NCBI RefSeq assembly: GCF_947492715.1
Contig: NZ_CANLNS010000005.1
Span: forward strand, 1 to 64,000
Direction of reading: 5' to 3'
Source of the DNA: an uncultured Psychroserpens sp.
GTDB taxonomy: Bacteria; Bacteroidota; Bacteroidia; Flavobacteriales; Flavobacteriaceae
Length of the DNA stretch: 64,000 nucleotides
The position numbers were made by a program, and so were the translations under genes. Under the pieces are notes generated by a model that had not been told where the DNA came from, searched no databases, and was given only the letters and a program-made list of their open reading frames with translations. The number at the start of each line of letters is the position of its first letter. Position 1 is the first letter of the stretch. This document shows, piece after piece, positions 34,985-45,388 of the stretch.

Positions 34985-35374
34985 TTAATCACAAATTTTA
35001 GTGTGTTCAATCCAAGGGTCGACAATAAGGTATTCTTTAGTATTCATTTTTGCCTTTTTCGGCTCTGGAAACACCAAGTAAAAGGAACCTTGCTTTTTGA
35101 TATATCTAAATTTTATTTGTGTGCAGTACGTGCCTTTACCGTGGTTTAGAAGCATAGAAATGACATCATCTTTTACGGCGATGTCTTTTACAGATTCAAC
35201 AAGAAATGCGTTTGTTTTAACATCTGAAGGAAAGCTCTTTAGACTGTACTTGTCTAGGTCGTTAAAGGCAATCATATCGTCGACAATACTTTGAATCCAA
35301 GTATCGAGATTAGGATCTTGTTTAATTTGAAAACTTGAAGTAATAATCAAAAGGATAGTGATAAATGATTTCAT
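34985..35374 (-). CDS. small exported protein of unknown function
   Basis: A 129-aa protein with a probable signal peptide (MKSFITILLIITSSFQI) and a mature part with SMLLNHGKGTYCTQIKFRYI and SFYLVFPEPKKAKMNTKEYL, suggesting a small alpha/beta fold. No family was recognised. The ATG at 35374 is preferred over one three codons upstream (35383). It converges on the DUF4349 gene with 11 bases between the stops. Confidence 0.6.
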   Translation of the reverse strand: MKSFITILLIITSSFQIKQDPNLDTWIQSIVDDMIAFNDLDKYSLKSFPSDVKTNAFLVESVKDIAVKDDVISMLLNHGKGTYCTQIKFRYIKKQGSFYLVFPEPKKAKMNTKEYLIVDPWIEHTKICD

Positions 35375-35529
35375 TGGTTGCATAGACTCAAGTTTAGTTA
35401 TGGCTTAAGATCGTTTAATTTTTTTAGAAATGCAACTTCCTAAATGACACATATGTGATTCATAATCAGTGATTTTCGCTGTTAATAATTAAACCCAATA
35501 ACTATGCGGCAATAACTATTTAAATTTCG

Positions 35530-35537
35530 TAAATTTG
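35530..35537 (+). promoter_or_regulatory. pyrG -7 box
   Basis: Perfect TAAATTTG, 20 bases before the pyrG ATG; no clear TTG upstream. The predicted leader is only about 14 bases. Confidence 0.5.
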
Positions 35538-35548
35538 CCTGCGTTTAA

Positions 35549-37198
<1,650 letters not shown>

Positions 37199-37267
37199 TA
37201 TTGGATAGCTTTTTGATATTGAAAAAGCGTCCTCTCCTTAACCAATCGGAGAAACTAAATTATACTC

Positions 37268-39178
37268 ATGGAAGAAAAAAAATTTGATCTCAATTCAATT
37301 GTAGGATTTGTTCTTATCTTCGGAATATTACTCTACATGATGTGGCAACAAAAACCCACACCAGAAGAAATAGCAGAGCAAGAAAAGCAAGCACAAATTG
37401 AAGCTGATAAAAAGGCCGAAACAGAAAAAGTAGATGATACTACTAAGGTTACTAAAGCTGAAGATTTTTCGGCAATAACACCAGGTGATTCTACTAGATT
37501 GGCAGATTTAAAAAATAAGTTAGGCGCTTTCGCTTATGCATCAACCTTACCAACGGCAAAAGACTCTTACACTACTGTAAATACAGATGTACTCGATTTA
37601 AAGTTTAGTAATAAAGGAGGTTTCCTTTCTGAAGTCGTTCTAAAGAAATTTGTCGATTATGATTCTGTCCCAATTGCGTTGATTCAAGACGGAAATTCTG
37701 CATTTAATATCACATTCCCTACATCAGATAACAGAATTTTAAATACTAAAGAACAATATTTCGAACCTACTGTGACCAAAAATGGTGAAAACACGGTAGT
37801 CTCAATGAAATTTAAGGCATCTCCAACACAGTATTTAGAGTATCGTTATGAAATGAAACCAGATAACTATATGATTGATTTTTCAATTCTATCTGAAGGA
37901 TTGAGTACAGTTATTAATAGTTCTGAAGAAATCGATTTAGACTGGTCGTTGAAAGCATTTCGCCATGACCAGAGTATCACTTATGAAAATCGTTACACAC
38001 GTCTTACATACATGTATGATGGTGACAAAATTGATAAGTTAGGACAAGTAGGTGATGACGAGGAGTTGGTAAACGATGTTAGATGGTTGTCGTACAGACA
38101 ACACTTCTTTAGTTCAATTCTTGTTGCCGATAAGCCTTTCAAAAGCGCTACCCTCGAAACCAAAGATTTGGTACAAGAAGAAGAGGTAGACACTGTGTTT
38201 ACAAAAGCGTTTTCTTCTAAATTACCGTTGACATTTACTAATGGTGATGCCGATAATAACTTTCAATTATACTTTGGACCTACAGATAGCAAGGTGCTTA
38301 AGCAATATGATTATGATCTAGATGAGAGTATCCCGTTTGGATGGGGGATTTTTGGATGGATTAATAAAGGGATTTTTATACCATTATTTGCATTCTTAAG
38401 TGGCTTCTTGCCTTATGGTATTGCTATCATTGTAATGACTGTATTAATTAAATTGATGATGTCATTTGTACAATACAAGCAGTTCTTGTCTCAAGCAAAA
38501 ATGAAGGTTTTAAAACCAGAGTTAGATGCTATTAGAGCGAAGTATAAGGATAATAAAATGAAAGCTCAGCAAGAAACAATGGCACTTCAAAATAAAGCAG
38601 GAGCGAGCCCATTAGCAGGATGTTTGCCTGGTTTAATACAGTTGCCTGTGTTCTATGCCTTGTTCATGTTTTTCCCTACAGCTTTTGATTTACGTCAGAA
38701 GAGTTTCCTTTGGGCAGATGATTTATCATCTTATGATGTCATTGCTAAATTACCTTTCAATATTCCATTTTATGGAGATCACGTGAGTTTGTTTCCTATT
38801 TTGGCGGCCATTGCTATTTTCTTTTATATGAAGATGACAACTGGTCAACAAATGGCATCTCAACCAACGCAAGAAGGTATGCCAGATATGAGTAAAATGA
38901 TGAAGTATATGATATATTTCTCGCCAATATTAATGTTGGTATTCTTTAATCAGTATGCCTCTGGTTTAAGTTTGTATTATTTCATTTCTAATTTAATTAG
39001 TATCGGAATTATGTTAGTGATTAAAAACTACATCCTTGATGAAAATAAAATTCATGCTCAAATCCAAGTCAACAAGTCAAAGCCTAAAAAACAAAATAAA
39101 TTTCAGAAAAAAATGGCTGAAATGATGGAGCAGGCTGAGCAGCAAAAACAAGTTCAACAAAAAAGAAAAAAGAAATAA
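37268..39178 (+). CDS. yidC: membrane protein insertase YidC
   Basis: A 636-aa inner-membrane insertase that works with or without SecYEG. Layout: an N-terminal membrane helix (SIVGFVLIFGILLYMMW), a charged linker, a large periplasmic beta-sandwich domain (about residues 70-350), then the conserved five-helix core from about residue 365 (YGIAIIVMTVLIKLMMSFV, KPELDAIRAKYKDNKMK, ASPLAGCLPGLIQLPVFYAL). It ends in a very basic tail (QQKQVQQKRKKK) suited to ribosome contact. Placement after pyrG supports the call. Confidence 0.97.
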   Translation: MEEKKFDLNSIVGFVLIFGILLYMMWQQKPTPEEIAEQEKQAQIEADKKAETEKVDDTTKVTKAEDFSAITPGDSTRLADLKNKLGAFAYASTLPTAKDSYTTVNTDVLDLKFSNKGGFLSEVVLKKFVDYDSVPIALIQDGNSAFNITFPTSDNRILNTKEQYFEPTVTKNGENTVVSMKFKASPTQYLEYRYEMKPDNYMIDFSILSEGLSTVINSSEEIDLDWSLKAFRHDQSITYENRYTRLTYMYDGDKIDKLGQVGDDEELVNDVRWLSYRQHFFSSILVADKPFKSATLETKDLVQEEEVDTVFTKAFSSKLPLTFTNGDADNNFQLYFGPTDSKVLKQYDYDLDESIPFGWGIFGWINKGIFIPLFAFLSGFLPYGIAIIVMTVLIKLMMSFVQYKQFLSQAKMKVLKPELDAIRAKYKDNKMKAQQETMALQNKAGASPLAGCLPGLIQLPVFYALFMFFPTAFDLRQKSFLWADDLSSYDVIAKLPFNIPFYGDHVSLFPILAAIAIFFYMKMTTGQQMASQPTQEGMPDMSKMMKYMIYFSPILMLVFFNQYASGLSLYYFISNLISIGIMLVIKNYILDENKIHAQIQVNKSKPKKQNKFQKKMAEMMEQAEQQKQVQQKRKKK

Positions 39179-39200
39179 TTTCTTTGGAGTTTTAATAGAA

Positions 39201-39233
39201 AAAAGGCTGTCATCATATTTTGGCAGCTTTTTT
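39201..39233 (+). terminator. terminator after yidC
   Basis: Stem AAAAGGCTGTCA / TTGGCAGCTTTTTT including one G-T pair, loop TCATATT, and a T-run, 22 bases after the yidC stop. Confidence 0.8.
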
Positions 39234-39264
39234 GTAAGATAACATTTTGAAATTATAGACGTTA

Positions 39265-39272
39265 TAATTTTG
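39265..39272 (+). promoter_or_regulatory. -7 box before the YwqK-like gene
   Basis: Perfect TAATTTTG with a TTTTG at 39245-39249 (15-base spacer, shorter than usual). The leader would be about 35 bases. Confidence 0.45.
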
Positions 39273-39312
39273 TTTAATAGCTGTTGAAGCATTATTTAAA
39301 TTAAATATTCAA

Positions 39313-40011
39313 ATGAAGACATATATTTCTGTACTTTTTTTAGTTTTTACGACCTCACTTTTTGCTCAAATTATAAATCAATACGATAATAACGGAAAGA
39401 GGCATGGGGTTTGGAAAAAGTACTTTGATAAGACCAAAGAGCTGCGTTATGAAGGACAGTTTAATCATGGCAAAGAGGTAGGCCTTTTTAAATTTTATAC
39501 ACTAAACAAAGGAAAAAGTGTGTTGAGTGCTACTAAAGAATTTAATGATGCCAATAATACATCTGTTGTTAAATTTATGTCCTCCAAGGGCAAACTCATT
39601 AGCGAAGGTCAAATGGATGGAAAACTTTATATTGGTCAATGGACTTTTTACCATAATAAATCCAATGGAGTTATGTCAACAGAACTTTACAATGATAAAG
39701 GTGAACTTCATGGTGAAAAACTTGTTTATTACCCTAACGGAAAGGTCGCCGAACGCTCTAATTATGCTGATGGTAAACTTAACGGGAAATCAACATGGTA
39801 TACAGAAAAAGGAAATGTGCTCAAAGTATTTGAATACAAAAATGATGAACTTAATGGTTTGTCTAAATATTACGATAATGACGGTAATATTAAAGCAGAA
39901 GGTGTTTATAAAGATGGATTGAAACATGGAGTTTGGAAGTATTACGAAGCTGGAAAACTTGTAAAAAGTAAAGACCATACCAAACGCAGTAAGAACCCTA
40001 ATAGACAATAG
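39313..40011 (+). CDS. exported YwqK/MORN-like repeat protein
   Basis: A 232-aa protein with a signal peptide (MKTYISVLFLVFTTSLFAQ). The mature part is made of about eight degenerate ~22-residue repeats of the type NGKRHGVWKKYF, GELHGEKLVYYPNGK, GKLNGKSTWYTEKG, DGLKHGVWKYYEAGK. This G-x-x-h-G-x-W/Y-x-x-Y pattern is shared by MORN and YwqK-type proteins. YwqK is labelled an antitoxin in databases, but no toxin is next to this gene. A structural or binding role in the envelope is more likely, as inference. A clear terminator follows. Confidence 0.82.
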   Translation: MKTYISVLFLVFTTSLFAQIINQYDNNGKRHGVWKKYFDKTKELRYEGQFNHGKEVGLFKFYTLNKGKSVLSATKEFNDANNTSVVKFMSSKGKLISEGQMDGKLYIGQWTFYHNKSNGVMSTELYNDKGELHGEKLVYYPNGKVAERSNYADGKLNGKSTWYTEKGNVLKVFEYKNDELNGLSKYYDNDGNIKAEGVYKDGLKHGVWKYYEAGKLVKSKDHTKRSKNPNRQ

Positions 40012-40041
40012 CTAAACCCAATACATAACATAGTTAATTAT

Positions 40042-40075
40042 AATAGCAACAGATAACATGTTGCTATTTTTATTT
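40042..40075 (+). terminator. terminator after the YwqK-like gene
   Basis: Perfect stem AATAGCAAC / GTTGCTATT with a 9-base loop, followed by TTTATTT. It reaches almost to the mnmA promoter. Confidence 0.8.
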
Positions 40076-40077
40076 CT

Positions 40078-40085
40078 TAATTTTG
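40078..40085 (+). promoter_or_regulatory. mnmA -7 box directly before the start codon
   Basis: Perfect TAATTTTG ending four bases before the ATG at 40090, so transcription would begin at or next to the A of ATG. The nearest TTG (40061-40063, inside the terminator) gives only a 14-base spacer. Confidence 0.5.
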
Positions 40086-40089
40086 CAAA

Positions 40090-41277
40090 ATGAAAAGAGT
40101 AATAGTAGGACTTTCAGGTGGTGTAGATTCTAGCGTTGCGGCGTATTTGTTAAAGGAGCAAGGTTATGAGGTTATTGGTCTGTTTATGAAAAATTGGCAC
40201 GATGATTCCGTGACTATTTCAGATGAATGCCCTTGGTTAGATGATAGTAATGACGCTATGTTGGTGGCTGATAAACTTGGTATACCCTTTCAAACGATAG
40301 ATTTGAGCGAGCAATATAAAGAACGCATCGTTGATTATATGTTTGATGAATATCAAAAAGGTAGAACCCCAAACCCTGATGTACTTTGTAATCGAGAGAT
40401 TAAGTTTGACGTCTTCATGAAAATTGCACTAGAACTTGGAGCAGATTATGTAGCAACAGGCCACTATTGTCGTAAGGGAACTATAAAAGAGGATGGTGAA
40501 GACATCTATCAGTTATTAGCAGGTGTTGACAATAATAAAGATCAGTCTTATTTTTTGTGTCAGTTATCACAAGAACAACTGTCAAAAGCCTTATTCCCTA
40601 TTGGTGAATTAACAAAACCTCAGGTTAGAGATATTGCTACAAAACTTGATTTAGTAACAGCAAATAAGAAGGATTCACAAGGGTTGTGTTTCATAGGAAA
40701 AGTGAGATTGCCAGAGTTTCTTCAGCAAAAATTAAAGCCTAAAGAAGGTGTTATTGTTGAAATTCCGAAGGAAAAAGAAATCTATACATCTGTAAACCCT
40801 GTTTTTGATTCGAAAGAAAAAGAACTTCTTTATCTGACAAAAAAGATAGATTATGCCATAACAGACGGAACAGTTGTTGGCAAGCATCAAGGCGCGCATT
40901 ATTTTACAAAAGGTCAGCGTAAAGGCTTAGCTGTTGGTGGTACTGTAGAACCTTTGTTTGTTATAGAAACAGATGTTGAGGAAAATGTGATCTATACTGG
41001 TCAAGGGAAACATCATCCTGGGTTATATAAAAGAGCCTTGTTTGTAAGTAATGATGAACTGCATTGGGTTAGAGAGGATTTAGCCTTAGGTGTAGATCAA
41101 AGCATGGAAGTCAGGGCGCGAATTAGATATCGCCAAGCCTTAGAGAAAGCAACGCTACATAAAGTGGATAACGGACTTTTTGTAGAGTTTGAAAATGCAC
41201 AATCTGCAATCACAGAAGGGCAATTCGTTGCATGGTATCTTGAGGACGAATTAGTAGGTTCGGGAGTAATTTCTTAA
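40090..41277 (+). CDS. mnmA: tRNA-specific 2-thiouridylase MnmA
   Basis: A 395-aa cytoplasmic enzyme that thiolates U34 of tRNA-Glu, -Lys and -Gln. The ATP-pyrophosphatase loop is [19 protein letters not shown] at the N-terminus. The two catalytic cysteines are in [15 protein letters not shown] (about residue 102) and [12 protein letters not shown] (about residue 201), with the tRNA-binding part beyond. It is slightly longer than E. coli MnmA (~370 aa), with an insert of about 25 residues around position 240 ([19 protein letters not shown]). No sulfur relay gene is nearby. Confidence 0.96.
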   Translation: MKRVIVGLSGGVDSSVAAYLLKEQGYEVIGLFMKNWHDDSVTISDECPWLDDSNDAMLVADKLGIPFQTIDLSEQYKERIVDYMFDEYQKGRTPNPDVLCNREIKFDVFMKIALELGADYVATGHYCRKGTIKEDGEDIYQLLAGVDNNKDQSYFLCQLSQEQLSKALFPIGELTKPQVRDIATKLDLVTANKKDSQGLCFIGKVRLPEFLQQKLKPKEGVIVEIPKEKEIYTSVNPVFDSKEKELLYLTKKIDYAITDGTVVGKHQGAHYFTKGQRKGLAVGGTVEPLFVIETDVEENVIYTGQGKHHPGLYKRALFVSNDELHWVREDLALGVDQSMEVRARIRYRQALEKATLHKVDNGLFVEFENAQSAITEGQFVAWYLEDELVGSGVIS

Positions 41278-41348
41278 ATTGCAATAAAGAAATCTTAATA
41301 ATTACTGTTTAAAAACGACTATGTTTTTAAATCGAAATATCTAGTGCT

Positions 41349-42965
41349 ATGAAAAGAATCCTACTTATTTGCATACTCCTATTTCAATATAACGCAATTG
41401 CACAAGATGATATTCAGGATGCATGGGTGTTTTTTAATGCTAAACAGAACGTTCAGGCGTCAATAGACAACCCTATCTCCATATTGTCTCAACAGGCCAT
41501 AAATCGAAAAAGTGCACATGGTATTGCTATTGACGAACGCGACGTTCCTGTTAATGAATCTTATATTACCATGCTAAAGGCGCCAGAAACAGGTGTTACA
41601 GTTTTTGCAAAGTCAAAATGGTTTAATGCTGTCTATGTTCGCGGTACAGAAAATGATATTAATGCTTTAGTTGCTAATTTTGATTTTGTATCGTCTGTTG
41701 ATTTTGCAGATGAAAGTTTAAATAGCTTGTCTAGAGTTGGTGCAACGTCGAATAAATTTTTAATTGAGAACGAAACAGTGGTTTTTAATTATGGAGATAC
41801 TCAAAATCAGGTGGAAATGATTCATGCGAATGAACTTCATCTTGATGATTATACAGGAGAAGGTATAATTGTAGCGGTGTTAGATTCTGGTTTTCCTAAT
41901 GTAAATACGATGAGCGCTTTTCAACGCATGAGAGATAATGGTGATTTACTGGGAGGTTATGATTTTGTAGATCGAAATGATGATGTTTTTGCATTTGCAG
42001 GTAATGACCATGGCGTAAGGGTTTTAAGCGTGATGACTGGTTTTGTTGAAGATCAGTTTGTTGGAACAGGACCAGATGCGTCATACTATTTATTTAGAAC
42101 TGAAGATGTAGCAAGCGAAACTCCTGTTGAAGAAGCATACTGGATTGAGGCTGCAGAACGTTCTGATAGTTTAGGTGTTCATATTATAAATAGTTCTTTA
42201 GGTTATAAAACCTATCAAAATGCTAACTATTCGCATGCCAATGAAGATTTAGATGGCAATACAACTTATGTAACAAGAGGTGCTAATATTGCCAATGAAA
42301 AAGGAATATTAGTGGTAACATCTTCAGGGAATTCTGGTGCGAGCGGTGTTGGAGCTCCGGCAGATGCCATAGGAGCTTTAAGTATTGGAGCTGTCGATGC
42401 CGATGGAAACTATGCCGCTTTTAGCTCGCAAGGCAGTGCTATTCAACCAACACAAAAACCAGATGTTGCGGCTCAAGGAGCAGGAACCTTTGTGATTAAT
42501 GATGCCAATACAATTATAAATAATAATGGTACTTCATTTAGTTCGCCATTAACAGCGGGAGGCATTGCATCATTATGGCAAGCTTTACCAGATGCTTCTC
42601 ATGAAGATATTAAACAGTATGTACGAATGTCTGCATCTCAATTTGATATGCCAGATTATTTATTAGGTTTCGGAATCCCAGACCTTCAGTTAGCATTAGA
42701 TATAGGCTTGTCGTTGCAAGAAGAAGATTTTTTTGAATTTAAGGTATTTCCAAATCCGGCGTCAGATGTTTTAACAATTCAAATTCCTTCTGGAAATGAA
42801 AATACAATACTTCGGATATATGATATCCTTGGAAAACAGGTACTAGAGAAACAAATGTCAGAATCATCAAGCCCATTGGATGTATCATCAATGTCCTCTG
42901 GCGTATATATGATGCTGTTCGAGTCTGGAAACGCATCGAAAACTGTAAAACTTATAAAATCTTAA
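41349..42965 (+). CDS. T9SS-secreted S8 (subtilisin-like) serine peptidase
   Basis: A 538-aa secreted protease. The signal peptide MKRILLICILLFQYNAIAQ is followed by a propeptide-like region (about residues 20-165). The catalytic triad is visible: Asp in VAVLDSGFP near residue 178, His in GNDHGVRVLSV near 222, and Ser in NNGTSFSSPLTAGGIA near 399, with oxyanion Asn in SSGNSGASG. The last ~75 residues are a type A T9SS sorting domain (FKVFPNPASDVLTIQIP, IYDILGKQVLEKQM, SSGVYMMLFESG), so it is probably cargo of the PorU/PorV machine. The next gene starts on the base after its stop. Confidence 0.92.
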   Translation: MKRILLICILLFQYNAIAQDDIQDAWVFFNAKQNVQASIDNPISILSQQAINRKSAHGIAIDERDVPVNESYITMLKAPETGVTVFAKSKWFNAVYVRGTENDINALVANFDFVSSVDFADESLNSLSRVGATSNKFLIENETVVFNYGDTQNQVEMIHANELHLDDYTGEGIIVAVLDSGFPNVNTMSAFQRMRDNGDLLGGYDFVDRNDDVFAFAGNDHGVRVLSVMTGFVEDQFVGTGPDASYYLFRTEDVASETPVEEAYWIEAAERSDSLGVHIINSSLGYKTYQNANYSHANEDLDGNTTYVTRGANIANEKGILVVTSSGNSGASGVGAPADAIGALSIGAVDADGNYAAFSSQGSAIQPTQKPDVAAQGAGTFVINDANTIINNNGTSFSSPLTAGGIASLWQALPDASHEDIKQYVRMSASQFDMPDYLLGFGIPDLQLALDIGLSLQEEDFFEFKVFPNPASDVLTIQIPSGNENTILRIYDILGKQVLEKQMSESSSPLDVSSMSSGVYMMLFESGNASKTVKLIKS

Positions 42966-43913
42966 ATGGCAAATAAAATTACTGAACTCTTCAATATTAA
43001 ATACCCAATTATTCAAGCAGGAATGATTTGGAATAGTGGTTGGAGATTGGCTTCTGCTGCAAGCAATGCTGGTGCTTTAGGTTTAATTGGCGCTGGCTCT
43101 ATGTATCCAGATGTGTTACGTGAACATATTAAAAAGTGCCAAGATGCTACTAATAAACCTTTTGGCGTAAATGTTCCAATGTTATATCCTAACATTGAGG
43201 AAATTATGAATATTATAGTTGAAGAAGGCGTAAAGATTGTATTTACATCTGCTGGAAACCCCAAAACATGGACCAGTTGGCTTAAAGAAAAAGGCATCAC
43301 TGTAGTTCATGTGGTGAGTAGTGTAAAATTTGCATTAAAGGCACAAGAGGCTGGTGTAGATGCTGTGGTAGCAGAAGGATTTGAAGCTGGTGGACATAAT
43401 GGGCGAGAAGAAACGACGACCTTAACTTTAATTCCTATGGTGAAAGAACAATTAAAAATTCCTTTAATTGCTGCTGGCGGTATTGCTAATGGAGAAACTA
43501 TGTTGGCCGTTATGATACTTGGGGCAGATGCTGTTCAAGTTGGAAGTCGATTTGTGGCTAGTACTGAATCATCTGCACACCAGGCGTTTAAGGATGTCGT
43601 TGTTAATGCCAAAGAAGGCGATACTCAATTAACTTTAAAAGAATTGGCTCCTGTTAGACTCATAAAAAATAAATTTTTCAATGAAGTACAGGAACTGTAC
43701 AAAAAAGGCCCAAGCATTGAAGAATTAAAATCTCTTTTAGGTCGGGCACGAGCGAAACGTGGTATGTTTGAAGGTGATTTAGAAGATGGCGAATTGGAAA
43801 TTGGCCAAATTGCTGGATTGATACATGATGTAAAGCCAACGGCTCAGATTGTTGCCGATATGGTGGCCGAATTTGAAAAGGCGAGAAGTGCCGTGTCTAA
43901 CTTAGCACTATAA
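42966..43913 (+). CDS. nitronate monooxygenase-family flavoenzyme
   Basis: A 315-aa FMN-dependent TIM-barrel oxidoreductase of the NMO/FabK-like family. It begins with YPIIQAGMIWNSGWRLASAA. AVVAEGFEAGGHNGREE near residue 140 carries the catalytic His of the NMO group, and PLIAAGGIANGETMLAV and GADAVQVGSRFVASTES form the phosphate-binding end. It oxidises nitronates such as propionate-3-nitronate, or an unknown related substrate. The ATG follows the protease stop TAA without a gap, suggesting transcription with it. Confidence 0.88.
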   Translation: MANKITELFNIKYPIIQAGMIWNSGWRLASAASNAGALGLIGAGSMYPDVLREHIKKCQDATNKPFGVNVPMLYPNIEEIMNIIVEEGVKIVFTSAGNPKTWTSWLKEKGITVVHVVSSVKFALKAQEAGVDAVVAEGFEAGGHNGREETTTLTLIPMVKEQLKIPLIAAGGIANGETMLAVMILGADAVQVGSRFVASTESSAHQAFKDVVVNAKEGDTQLTLKELAPVRLIKNKFFNEVQELYKKGPSIEELKSLLGRARAKRGMFEGDLEDGELEIGQIAGLIHDVKPTAQIVADMVAEFEKARSAVSNLAL

Positions 43914-43916
43914 AAA

Positions 43917-43939
43917 AATAGTATCTTTGACATACTATT
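43917..43939. promoter_or_regulatory. palindrome overlapping a -7 box before the ATP-grasp gene
   Basis: Perfect arms AATAGTAT (43917-43924) and ATACTATT (43932-43939) with a 7-base loop. A perfect -7 TATCTTTG (43922-43929) lies inside it, 32 bases before the ATG at 43961. It may be a weak terminator for the upstream gene or an operator. Confidence 0.4.
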
Positions 43940-43960
43940 AATAATGACCCTTATTAATTA

Positions 43961-45064
43961 ATGAGTTCCAGATTAAACGTTTTAATACCAGATGGAGACA
44001 GTACATGGGCTCTATCTGTATTGCAGTGCTTATCTCATATTGAGGACTATAAATTGTTCGTGTTGTCTAATGAAAAACGAACGGCTACAAAATACTCGAA
44101 ATACACAGCTTATTATAAATTTTATGAGAGATCTAATGAAGCGTCGTGGTTAGATATTATTAATTCGGAGGTTGAAACCAATTCAATTTCCGTAATACTA
44201 CCGATTGCTGAGGCAGAAGTTCTATTTTTTATATCTAATAGAAGTAAGATATCTAGGACGGCAAAAGTAATACCCTTGCCAAAACTCAGAGATTTTGAGA
44301 CAGCTATTAATAAGTACAAATTAAGCGAATTTTGCAAAGCGCATAACATTTCGCATCCTAGGTCGTTTTTAATTGCTTCTGAAAAAGAAAAGCAAGATGT
44401 ATTATCTAAGATCCATTTTCCAATTTTAATAAAGCCCTTGAGCCAGAAAGGAGGCGATGGTATCGAGAAAGTGCAAACGATTTCTGAAATTCCAGAACGA
44501 TTAGAACACATTAAATCACCAGCTTTTGTGCAAGAGTACATTGAGGGATACGATATAGATTGCAGTGTGTTATGTCAAGATGGGGAGGTTTTAACCTATA
44601 CTGTTCAAAAAGGAAATTTGCCAGGACATAATGAGTTTGCTCCTCAGTTGGGCTTTGATTTTTTACAAAATGAGGAAGTGGTTAATATTGCTAAGGAGGT
44701 AATGTCATTACTTAATTGGTTTGGAGTTGCACATCTAGATATGAGATTCGATAAGGCGACCAATAGTTATTGTCTTATTGAAATTAACGCACGTTTTTGG
44801 GGAAGTATAGACGGCTCTCGACATGCAGGCGTAAACTTTCCTCATCTCGCAATTCAATGTGCCTTAAAGCAACCTGTGATGGTTCATGCCTTTAATAATT
44901 TGCCCTATATGCGCCTAAAAGGTGTACTGAAATATTTAAAGCGTAACCCTTTGTTTCTGTTTAAGAGAAAATTTCTTCTAGAACAAACAGAGACAAAATC
45001 ATTTTTAAAAGATCCGTTACCTACAATGTACAAATTTAGAGAATGGTTGGGAAGACAATTCTAG
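43961..45064 (+). CDS. ATP-grasp domain enzyme of unknown substrate
   Basis: A 367-aa carboxylate-amine/thiol ligase-type protein. The N-terminal domain is Rossmann-like (LNVLIPDGDSTWALSVLQCL). The ATP-grasp region begins NKYKLSEFCKAHNISHPRSF near residue 112, with FPILIKPLSQKGGDGIEKV near 153 and VQEYIEGYDIDCSVLCQDGE. The Mg-binding end is CLIEINARFWGSIDGS near residue 272. It resembles carbamoyl-phosphate-synthase-like ATP-grasp proteins often linked to surface-sugar or amino-acid modification. It is monocistronic with a strong terminator, so context does not reveal the substrate. Confidence 0.85.
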   Translation: MSSRLNVLIPDGDSTWALSVLQCLSHIEDYKLFVLSNEKRTATKYSKYTAYYKFYERSNEASWLDIINSEVETNSISVILPIAEAEVLFFISNRSKISRTAKVIPLPKLRDFETAINKYKLSEFCKAHNISHPRSFLIASEKEKQDVLSKIHFPILIKPLSQKGGDGIEKVQTISEIPERLEHIKSPAFVQEYIEGYDIDCSVLCQDGEVLTYTVQKGNLPGHNEFAPQLGFDFLQNEEVVNIAKEVMSLLNWFGVAHLDMRFDKATNSYCLIEINARFWGSIDGSRHAGVNFPHLAIQCALKQPVMVHAFNNLPYMRLKGVLKYLKRNPLFLFKRKFLLEQTETKSFLKDPLPTMYKFREWLGRQF

Positions 45065-45081
45065 ATAAGTCTTTAAATAAC

Positions 45082-45105
45082 AAAAAGAGGACGAATCCTC
45101 TTTTT
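45082..45105 (+). terminator. terminator after the ATP-grasp gene
   Basis: Perfect 10-bp stem AAAAAGAGGA / TCCTCTTTTT with the stable tetraloop CGAA, 17 bases after the stop. Confidence 0.9.
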
Positions 45106-45388
45106 GCATGAAACGTTTTTTAACAAATAAATTTTTAAATCCCTCTAAAATAATAGCTAAAAAAGTTTCTACCCCAAATACCTAACCTACTACAATAAGA
45201 TATTTGTCAGGAATAAAAATAGGTGTTTATGCTAATTATCAATGCTATTTTCTAGTCAACTTATTAACAATTTAAGTTTATAACTTTTTAAAAATCAAAC
45301 AATTGAATTTTTGTGGACCTAAAAACATTGTTGCTTAGAGTTTACACAAAGCAAATACATTAACTTTGGCGTTTCAAAACATATTTAC
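45106..45388 (+). other. AT-rich gap with the MATE gene promoter
   Basis: This 283-base gap has no credible gene. It ends with a perfect -7 TAACTTTG (45361-45368) 20 bases before the MATE start. A second -7-like GATATTTG lies at 45199-45206 just before an inverted repeat AAAATAG (45216-45222) / CTATTTT (45245-45251), which could mark a short transcript but is weak. Confidence 0.5.

Noticed and set aside
35448-35457. Palindrome CACATATGTG upstream of pyrG
   Set aside because: Ten bases in an AT-rich region; no matching second copy found, so no reason to call an operator.
39527-39922. 131-codon alternative frame inside the YwqK-like repeat gene
   Set aside because: Open only because of the repeated codon pattern of the real gene; Met/Asn/Leu-rich product without any family pattern.
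39313-40011. YwqK-like protein as the antitoxin of a toxin-antitoxin pair
   Set aside because: No toxin-like small gene is adjacent; neighbours are yidC and mnmA with terminators on both sides, and the protein has a signal peptide.
44122-44541. 139-codon open frame on the minus strand inside the ATP-grasp gene
   Set aside because: The plus-strand gene has clear ATP-grasp motifs across the same bases; no promoter or coding pattern supports the reverse frame.
45199-45251. -7-like box plus inverted repeat, considered as a small RNA gene before the MATE gene
   Set aside because: The -7 box has a mismatch, there is no -33 element and no T-run after the repeat.
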